Shown here piece by piece: positions 58,160 through 64,000 of a DNA stretch of 64,000 nt. The notes beneath the pieces were generated by a model. The model was given only the letters and a program-made list of their open reading frames with translations, had not been told where the DNA came from and did not search any database. The stretch covers positions 62,001 to 126,000 of the forward strand of contig NZ_PSSX01000005.1 in assembly GCF_002933275.1 (NCBI RefSeq). The letters run 5' to 3'. Source of the stretch: Marinobacter maroccanus. GTDB lineage: Bacteria > Pseudomonadota > Gammaproteobacteria > Pseudomonadales > Oleiphilaceae. A program made the translations under genes and the position numbers. How positions within the stretch are numbered: the stretch's first letter is position 1; each line of letters begins with the position of its first letter.

Positions 58160-58188
58160 ATTCTAGCCGGCTGCAAACCTGCAGTCAT
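58160..58188 (-). promoter_or_regulatory. Candidate fabR promoter
   Basis: Minus strand ATGACT, 17-base spacer, TAGAAT, 33 bases before the fabR start. The short distance leaves a leader of roughly 25 bases. Confidence 0.55.
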
Positions 58189-58203
58189 CCGACCGTTTGA
58201 TTT

Positions 58204-58246
58204 GCGTGCCGGCACGCCTGATTTTCACCGCCATTGTGTTTATAAT
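58204..58246 (+). promoter_or_regulatory. aspS promoter with overlapping palindrome
   Basis: CTGATT, 17-base spacer, perfect TATAAT (58218-58246). Just before and touching the -35 box is the perfect 14-base palindrome GCGTGCCGGCACGC (58204-58217). The leader to the preferred aspS start is about 210 bases and contains no other gene I can support. Confidence 0.6.
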
Positions 58247-58460
58247 GGGCGGCTTTTCCGCTATGGTCGCAACATTTTTGAGCGGGCACGAATCAAGGTA
58301 GCGCCGGGTGTGGTGGCTCTATCAGAAACCTTGCGGAGCCATGGATGGCGGAGCAGAGCGTACATGGACGTATTTACAGCGTGTTTCGGATAGAGCCACC
58401 ACAGCCGGTGCGGAACTTATGGCACCAAACATGAACACATCAAAAGTAACGGGAACCGGT

Positions 58461-60269
58461 ATGCGCAGTCATTATTGCGGTGGGATTAACGAATCCCACA
58501 TCGATCAGGAAGTCACACTTTGCGGATGGGTCCACCGCCGCCGTGACCACGGTGGGGTTATCTTCCTGGATCTGCGGGATCAGGATGGTATGTCTCAGGT
58601 GGTTGTTGATCCTGATACACCCGAGAGCTTTGCGCTTGCGGAAAAAGTCCGCAGCGAGTTCGTGATCAAGGTAACCGGCCGGGTGCGTCGTCGTCCTGCC
58701 GGCACCGAGAACAATAACATGCCGACCGGGCAGGTTGAGCTTCTGGGTAAGGAGCTGAGCATCCTTAACGCTGCAGCAACGCCGCCGTTCCCGCTGGATG
58801 AGCATGTCGACGTTGGCGAGGATGTGCGTCTGCGCTACCGGTTTGTGGACCTGCGTCGCCCGGAAATGATTAACCGTCTGCGTTTCCGTTCCCGGGTGAC
58901 CAGCTACATCCGTAACTACCTGGACAGCAACGGCTTCATGGATGTGGAAACCCCCATCCTGACCCGTGCCACGCCGGAAGGTGCGCGGGATTACCTGGTG
59001 CCGAGCCGTACCCACGAGGGTTCCTTCTTTGCACTTCCGCAGTCGCCCCAGCTGTTCAAGCAGCTGCTGATGGTGTCTGGTGTTGACCGTTATTACCAGA
59101 TCGCCAAGTGTTTCCGGGACGAAGACCTGCGTGCGGATCGTCAGCCGGAGTTTACCCAGGTAGACATCGAGGCCTCTTTTATTGATGAAGAGACTCTGAT
59201 GAAGCTGAACGAAGACATGATTCGTTCGCTGTTCAAGGATGTGCTGGATGTAGAGCTGCCGTCCTTCCCGCAAATGCCGTATGCCGAGGCAATGCGGCGC
59301 TACGGCAGCGACAAGCCGGATCTTCGGATCCCGCTGGAACTGCTGGACGTGAACGATCTGGTCGAAGGCGTGGACTTCAAAGTCTTCGCTGGCCCCGCCA
59401 AGGATCCGAAAGGCCGTGTAGCCGCCTTGCGTGTGCCGAAGGGTGGCGAGCTGACTCGTAAGCAGATTGATGACTACACCAAGTTTGTTGGTATCTACGG
59501 TGCCAAGGGTCTTGCCTATATCAAGGTCAATGACCTGTCCAAGGGCGTTGAAGGCCTGCAGTCCCCGATCATCAAGTTCCTGGGTGATGACGTAGCCCTG
59601 GCGATCATGGAGCGCGTAGGTGCCGAAGACGGCGACATCGTGTTCTTCGGTGCGGACAAGACCAACGTGGTCAATGAGGCCCTGGGCGCCCTGCGGATCA
59701 AGATCGGTCACGATCTGGACATGCTGACGTCCCAGTGGGCACCGCTCTGGGTTGTGGATTTCCCGATGTTCGAGGAAACCCCGGACGGCGGCCTGACCGC
59801 GATTCACCACCCGTTCACTGCGCCTTCCTGCAGCCCGGAAGACCTGGCCGCAGACCCCGCTAACGCGCTGTCCCGCGCCTACGATATGGTGTTGAACGGT
59901 ACCGAGCTGGGTGGCGGTTCCATCCGTATCCACGATGAGAAAATGCAGGAAGCTGTGTTCCGCATCCTGGGTATCGGAGAGGAAGAAGCCCGAGCCAAGT
60001 TCGGCTTCCTGCTGGATGCCCTGAAGTTCGGTTGCCCGCCCCATGGTGGCCTGGCGTTCGGCCTGGATCGTCTGGTCATGTTGATGACTGGTGCCACGTC
60101 CATACGTGACGTAATTGCGTTCCCGAAAACCCAGAGTGCCACGTGTCTGATGACCCAGGCGCCGGGCGAAGTGGACGAGAAGCAGCTGCGTGAGTTGCAT
60201 ATCCGCCTGCGCAAGCCCTCAAAGCCGGTTGAAGGCAACAAGGCGGAAGCCGGAGAGGGCAACGAGTAA
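58461..60269 (+). CDS. aspS: Aspartyl-tRNA synthetase
   Basis: Class IIb synthetase of 602 residues. N-terminal OB anticodon domain ([19 protein letters not shown]), motif 1 with [20 protein letters not shown], motif 2 [19 protein letters not shown], the GAD insertion (about 290-410) typical of bacterial enzymes, and motif 3 [14 protein letters not shown]. The start at MRSHYCGG matches the family. In-frame ATGs at 58419 and 58431 would add 14 or 10 residues and cannot be excluded. It starts the aspS-yebC-ruvCAB run. Confidence 0.95.
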   Translation: MRSHYCGGINESHIDQEVTLCGWVHRRRDHGGVIFLDLRDQDGMSQVVVDPDTPESFALAEKVRSEFVIKVTGRVRRRPAGTENNNMPTGQVELLGKELSILNAAATPPFPLDEHVDVGEDVRLRYRFVDLRRPEMINRLRFRSRVTSYIRNYLDSNGFMDVETPILTRATPEGARDYLVPSRTHEGSFFALPQSPQLFKQLLMVSGVDRYYQIAKCFRDEDLRADRQPEFTQVDIEASFIDEETLMKLNEDMIRSLFKDVLDVELPSFPQMPYAEAMRRYGSDKPDLRIPLELLDVNDLVEGVDFKVFAGPAKDPKGRVAALRVPKGGELTRKQIDDYTKFVGIYGAKGLAYIKVNDLSKGVEGLQSPIIKFLGDDVALAIMERVGAEDGDIVFFGADKTNVVNEALGALRIKIGHDLDMLTSQWAPLWVVDFPMFEETPDGGLTAIHHPFTAPSCSPEDLAADPANALSRAYDMVLNGTELGGGSIRIHDEKMQEAVFRILGIGEEEARAKFGFLLDALKFGCPPHGGLAFGLDRLVMLMTGATSIRDVIAFPKTQSATCLMTQAPGEVDEKQLRELHIRLRKPSKPVEGNKAEAGEGNE

Positions 60270-60294
60270 GTCAGTGATTTAAGGGAGGAGCTGT

Positions 60295-61038
60295 ATGGCG
60301 GGTCACAGTAAGTGGGCCAACATCAAGCACCGCAAGGCGGCACAGGATGCCAGGCGGGGTAAGATCTTCACCAAAATCATTCGTGAGCTGACCGTAGCCG
60401 CACGCCAGGGCGGGGGTAATCCAGACGATAATCCCCGTCTGCGCGCGGTCATCGACAAGGCGCTCACCGCGAATATGAAAAAAGACACCATCGAGCGCGC
60501 GGTAGAACGTGGCGCCGGTGGTGGCGATGACGACAACTACGAAGAGCTGACCTACGAGGGCTACGGCCCGGGCGGCGTGGCGATCTTCGTGGAAGTCATG
60601 ACCGACAAAAAGAATCGGTCTGTTGCGGAGATCCGTCACGCATTCAACAAGATGGGTGGTAATCTCGGCACTGACGGTTCGGTGGCCTACCTGTTCAGCA
60701 AACAGGGCATCATCAGCTACGGTCCGGAGTGGGAAGAGGACAGGCTGGTGGAAGCCGTGCTCAGTGCCGGCGCCGAGGACCTTGCGGCCCAGGACGACGG
60801 CTCCTGGGAAATCGTGACCACGCCCGAGCAGTTTCTGGACGTCAAGGAATCACTGGTCAATGCCGGTCTGGTGCCGGACAATGCCGAAGTAACCATGGTT
60901 CCATCCACGCGGGTTGAGCTCGATCGGGACGGCGCAGAAACCATTCTGAAGCTCATTGATATGCTCGAAGATCTGGACGATGTTCAGAATGTCTACCACA
61001 ACGCGGATATCTCCGGCGAAATCATGGAATCGCTTTGA
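60295..61038 (+). CDS. yebC: YebC/PmpR family protein
   Basis: 247-residue protein of the TACO1/YebC family, with [20 protein letters not shown] at the start and [16 protein letters not shown] in the middle. Members have been described both as DNA-binding regulators and as factors helping ribosomes through proline stretches; the sequence alone does not decide. GGGAGGAG precedes the start. The order aspS-yebC-ruvC is common. Confidence 0.95.
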   Translation: MAGHSKWANIKHRKAAQDARRGKIFTKIIRELTVAARQGGGNPDDNPRLRAVIDKALTANMKKDTIERAVERGAGGGDDDNYEELTYEGYGPGGVAIFVEVMTDKKNRSVAEIRHAFNKMGGNLGTDGSVAYLFSKQGIISYGPEWEEDRLVEAVLSAGAEDLAAQDDGSWEIVTTPEQFLDVKESLVNAGLVPDNAEVTMVPSTRVELDRDGAETILKLIDMLEDLDDVQNVYHNADISGEIMESL

Positions 61039-61056
61039 CCAGTCAGGGGCATTGAT

Positions 61057-61584
61057 GTGGCGATAATTCTGGGCGTTGATCCGGGGTCACGAATTACCGG
61101 TTACGGCGTCATTCGGGCGGATGGTCGACACATCGAGTACATCGACAGTGGCTGTATCCGGGTGGGTGAGAAGCCCATGGCGGAACGCCTCCAGACCATC
61201 TTCCAGAGCCTTGCCACCCTGATCGGAGAATATCGGCCGGAAGAATTTGCCATTGAGCAGGTGTTTATGGCCCGCAATCCTGACTCCGCTCTGAAACTCG
61301 GTCAGGCCCGCGGCGCGGCCATCGTCAGTGCCGCCAACAGTGGCTTGGCGGTTCATGAATACTCGGCGAGGCAGGTAAAACAGGCGGTGGTTGGCAAGGG
61401 TGGCGCTGACAAGTCCCAGGTGCAGCACATGGTTCAGGTGTTGCTCTCGCTCTCACGCAAACCCCAGGCGGATGCCGCCGATGCGCTCGCCATTGCCATG
61501 TGCCACGCCCACATGAGCCAGAGTATTCTGCGGGTGGCCAGTGGCGCCGGAAAGGTCCGAAGCGGTCGCGTGCGACAACAATAA
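61057..61584 (+). CDS. ruvC: Holliday junction endonuclease RuvC
   Basis: Resolves Holliday junctions by paired nicks. The 175-residue product has the acidic active-site residues in [34 protein letters not shown] and [14 protein letters not shown]. The start is GTG. Length matches the family. Confidence 0.96.
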   Translation: MAIILGVDPGSRITGYGVIRADGRHIEYIDSGCIRVGEKPMAERLQTIFQSLATLIGEYRPEEFAIEQVFMARNPDSALKLGQARGAAIVSAANSGLAVHEYSARQVKQAVVGKGGADKSQVQHMVQVLLSLSRKPQADAADALAIAMCHAHMSQSILRVASGAGKVRSGRVRQQ

Positions 61585-61614
61585 ACCGCTCCCAGGAGCG
61601 ACAGGAGATTCAGC

Positions 61615-62244
61615 TTGATTGGTCGTATCCGAGGTATTCTGGTTGAAAAGGCTCCGGGCCAGGCGCTGGTGGAGTGCGCCGGTCTGGGGTACGAAGTCGA
61701 CATTCCCTACACCACCTTCTTTCATCTGCCGGAAACCGGCGATGAAGTCACCCTGCACACCCATTTTGCCGTCCGCGAAGATGCCCATAGCCTTTATGGC
61801 TTTGCCTCCAGCCTGGACCGGGACCTGTTCCGCCTGCTGATCAAGGTCAACGGCGTTGGTCCGAAACTGGCGGTTGGCATTCTTTCCGGTCTGGATGCCC
61901 AACAATTCATTCGCTGCGTCGAGAACCGAGACTCCGCCTCACTGGTGAAGCTCCCCGGTGTTGGCAAGAAAACCGCAGAACGGCTTCTTATTGAAATGGC
62001 GGACCGGATAGGGCAACTTGAAGGGCAATTTGTGCCAACGTCGCCAGAGACGACAGGGCTGGGCCAAATGGGTGGGCAGGGTCCTTCTGGCCGGCCGGCG
62101 GCCACCGAGGAAGCGGAAGCCGCACTGATTGCACTGGGTTACAAGCCCCAGGAGGCCGCCAAGGCCATCAGCAAAGTGGCCGAGGAGGGTATGACCAGCG
62201 AAACCCTCATCCGTCTGGCCCTGCGAAACATGATACCGGCCTGA
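61615..62244 (+). CDS. ruvA: Holliday junction DNA helicase subunit RuvA
   Basis: Junction-binding tetramer subunit of 209 residues: OB domain (MIGRIRGILVEKAPGQALVE), helix-hairpin-helix pair (NGVGPKLAVGILSG, LPGVGKKTAERLLIEM), a flexible linker, and the RuvB-binding C-terminal domain (EAALIALGYKPQEAAKAIS). The start is TTG preceded by GGAG. Confidence 0.95.
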   Translation: MIGRIRGILVEKAPGQALVECAGLGYEVDIPYTTFFHLPETGDEVTLHTHFAVREDAHSLYGFASSLDRDLFRLLIKVNGVGPKLAVGILSGLDAQQFIRCVENRDSASLVKLPGVGKKTAERLLIEMADRIGQLEGQFVPTSPETTGLGQMGGQGPSGRPAATEEAEAALIALGYKPQEAAKAISKVAEEGMTSETLIRLALRNMIPA

Positions 62245-62376
62245 GCGTGAAAACCTGTCGTGAACCTGTAGAGAGCGTAACGTGACACCTGCAAACCCCT
62301 TTGTACAATTGGGGCTGCGCTGGAATAGCGGGCAAACGTGAGGCACGATGTTGATTCCCACACTATGGGTGATGCC

Positions 62377-63408
62377 ATGATCGAATCCGACCGGTTGATC
62401 TCGGCCCGGGCCGGTGAATACGAGGAAGTACAGGACAGGGCCATTCGCCCGACCCTGCTGGCTGAATATGTTGGCCAGCCTACGGTTCGTGAGCAGATGG
62501 ATATTTTTATATCCGCTGCCCGTGGCCGTCAGGAAGCGTTGGACCACGTTCTGATTTTTGGCCCGCCCGGTCTGGGCAAGACAACCCTGGCCAATATCAT
62601 CGCCAACGAGATGGGCGTGTCCATCAAGACAACCTCCGGCCCGGTACTTGAAAAAGCCGGGGACTTGGCAGCCATGCTGACCAACCTTGAAGAAGGTGAC
62701 GTTCTCTTCATCGACGAGATTCACCGTCTCAGCGCCGCCGTAGAAGAAGTCCTTTATCCGGCGATGGAAGATTATCAGCTCGACATCATGATTGGTGAGG
62801 GCCCGGCGGCCCGATCCATCAAGCTGGATCTGCCGCCGTTCACTCTGGTAGGGGCTACCACCCGCGCGGGATTGCTGACATCGCCTTTGCGGGACCGCTT
62901 CGGGATCGTGCAGCGGCTGGAGTTCTACAATACTGAAGACCTCACCAGCATCATTCTGCGTTCTGCGCGCCTGTCCTCGGTTTCCGTTGATGAGGCGGGC
63001 GCGTTCGAAATCGCACGTCGCTCAAGGGGCACGCCACGGATCGCCAACCGGCTGTTGCGTCGGGTCCGGGATTTTGCCGAGGTCCGCTCCGACGGTCGGA
63101 TCACTTCTGACATAGCCGATCAGGCCCTGAACATGCTGAAAGTGGATAACCAGGGTTTCGACCATATGGACCGTCGTCTGCTGCTGGCCATGATCGAAAA
63201 GTTCGACGGCGGGCCAGTAGGTGTCGAGAGCCTTGCGGCGGCAATCAGCGAGGAGCGCGGTACCATCGAGGATGTGCTTGAGCCGTTCCTGATCCAGCAG
63301 GGTTACATGGTCCGAACCCCGAGGGGACGGATGGTGACCTCCAACGCCTATCAGCATTTTGGTGTCATTCCGCCTAAGTCGGGCAGGGAGGACGATCTTT
63401 TTGGTTGA
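62377..63408 (+). CDS. ruvB: Holliday junction branch-migration ATPase RuvB
   Basis: AAA+ motor of 343 residues: Walker [19 protein letters not shown], Walker [13 protein letters not shown], sensor [18 protein letters not shown] with the arginine finger, and the winged-helix domain with [29 protein letters not shown] matches the family start; upstream in-frame ATG and GTG codons are less likely. The ybgC start lies inside its last codons. Confidence 0.97.
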   Translation: MIESDRLISARAGEYEEVQDRAIRPTLLAEYVGQPTVREQMDIFISAARGRQEALDHVLIFGPPGLGKTTLANIIANEMGVSIKTTSGPVLEKAGDLAAMLTNLEEGDVLFIDEIHRLSAAVEEVLYPAMEDYQLDIMIGEGPAARSIKLDLPPFTLVGATTRAGLLTSPLRDRFGIVQRLEFYNTEDLTSIILRSARLSSVSVDEAGAFEIARRSRGTPRIANRLLRRVRDFAEVRSDGRITSDIADQALNMLKVDNQGFDHMDRRLLLAMIEKFDGGPVGVESLAAAISEERGTIEDVLEPFLIQQGYMVRTPRGRMVTSNAYQHFGVIPPKSGREDDLFG

Positions 63409-63862
63409 TCAGGCGCCAGAGGCAAGGTTCGAGCTGCCGATCCGGGTCTATATTGAAGACACCGATGCCGGCGGCATCGTATTTCACGCCAAATACCTCC
63501 ATTACATGGAGCGGGCCCGAACAGAATGGGTACGCAGTTGCGGAGTTGGTCTCAGGGCGGGGCTGGCAGACAACATCAGTTATGTCGTGCAGCGCCTGGA
63601 CATTCATTACGCGGTAGCCGCAAAGCTTGATGATGAGCTGCTTGTCACCGCCGAACCAGTGGCCTTTGGCCGGGTATGGATGGACTTTCGGCAGCGTGTC
63701 CTGCGGGCCTCCGACCGCAAGCTTTTGAGTGATAGCAATGTGCGGGTCGCCTGTGTTGCGCTCGATACCGGTCGCCCCCGGCGTTTGCCGGAAAACATGC
63801 AGGATTTGCTGGCCAGGAATGTCCAGCCCACCGAAACGATAAACAGAACGAGCCAGGAGTAA
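63401..63862 (+). CDS. ybgC: YbgC-type acyl-CoA thioesterase of the Tol-Pal locus
   Basis: Hot-dog thioesterase of 153 residues that hydrolyses short-chain acyl-CoA or acts with acyl carrier protein. The catalytic aspartate is in [20 protein letters not shown], and [11 protein letters not shown] follows. The start is TTG with AGGGAGG eight bases before it, both inside the ruvB end, giving an eight-base overlap. It precedes tolQ as in most tol-pal clusters. Confidence 0.93.
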   Translation: MVDQAPEARFELPIRVYIEDTDAGGIVFHAKYLHYMERARTEWVRSCGVGLRAGLADNISYVVQRLDIHYAVAAKLDDELLVTAEPVAFGRVWMDFRQRVLRASDRKLLSDSNVRVACVALDTGRPRRLPENMQDLLARNVQPTETINRTSQE

Positions 63863-63865
63863 GAA

Positions 63866-64000
63866 GTGGATTCAGAACTTTCAGTCTGGTACCTCATTGC
63901 CAATGCCGGTGTCTTGGTGCAACTGGTCATGCTTTTGCTGGCCCTGGCGTCGGTCATGTCCTGGGCGTTGATTTTCCAGCGTCTGCAGGTATTCCGCAAA
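63866..64000 (+). CDS. tolQ: TolQ, N-terminal part (cut by window edge)
   Basis: The first 45 codons of the Tol-Pal motor protein, open to the last base. GTG start after AGGAGT, three bases behind the ybgC stop. The visible part has a short N-terminus (DSELSVWYLIANAG), the first membrane segment (VLVQLVMLLLALASVMSWAL) and the following FQRLQVFRK. Identity rests on this match plus the position after ybgC. Confidence 0.9.
   Translation, partial: MDSELSVWYLIANAGVLVQLVMLLLALASVMSWALIFQRLQVFRK

Noticed and set aside
58440..60200. A 586-codon open frame antisense to aspS
   Set aside because: It has no family features, lies fully inside a conserved essential gene, and is explained by GC-rich codon use keeping the opposite strand open.

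Overview
The window is a gene-dense piece of a gammaproteobacterial chromosome of medium-high GC content. The gene content and order (EpmC/RhlB, RoxA, HflD, LolD, the tol-pal start, ruvCAB) and the style of the intergenic repeat at 24512-24608 point to a marine member of the order that contains Marinobacter. The genus is an inference from memory of protein sequences, not a search result. I find no rRNA, tRNA, insertion sequence, prophage, integron or CRISPR array, and nothing looks recently acquired. It is essentially core genome, about 64 genes packed into short operons.

Layout. 1-8.2 kb: the 5' part of dsbD (cut by the left edge), epmC-rhlB-pdxB on the plus strand, then htpX, a small unknown gene and alaA on the minus strand, and a glutathione peroxidase. 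8.2-12.6 kb: a hybrid sensor kinase that overlaps or abuts an unknown membrane-anchored protein, and a LysR regulator. 12.6-19.7 kb: a minus-strand run of GNAT-fusion, roxA, purB, hflD, mnmA, a NUDIX hydrolase, rluE and cspD. 19.9-25.6 kb: clpS-clpA facing infA, bpt, aat and trxB. All four core N-degron factors (two aminoacyl transferases, the adaptor and the unfoldase) lie within 5 kb. 25.7-29.7 kb: an aguA-aguB-moxR operon, a small exported protein and a PilZ protein.

29.8-43.1 kb is a cell-envelope block: a LolC/LolE-type permease with lolD, DUF2062, comEC, exbB-exbD-msbA-lpxK-trm112-kdsB, a low-molecular-weight tyrosine phosphatase and murB, ending at proS. 43.2-50.2 kb holds TetR and Lrp/AsnC regulators, a leuA of the long type, a cold-shock gene with a long leader, a propionyl-CoA synthetase-like gene and xseA. 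50.3-57.5 kb holds guaB-guaA, an orphan AraC-type DNA-binding domain, tadA, galE, ugd and a HIT protein. 57.5-64 kb holds fabR, divergent from aspS-yebC-ruvC-ruvA-ruvB-ybgC-tolQ (tolQ is cut by the right edge).

How it fits together: the genes serve protein quality control (htpX, clpSA, bpt/aat, dsbD), translation and its modifications (epmC, roxA, mnmA, rluE, tadA, infA, proS, aspS), outer-membrane biogenesis (lol, msbA, lpxK, kdsB, tolQ), nucleotide synthesis (purB, guaBA) and recombination (ruvCAB, xseA). I see no clear undescribed multi-gene system. The best leads are the single hybrid Lol permease, the orphan MoxR ATPase in the agmatine operon, the unknown protein joined to the hybrid kinase, the orphan AraC domain, and several palindromic operator candidates.
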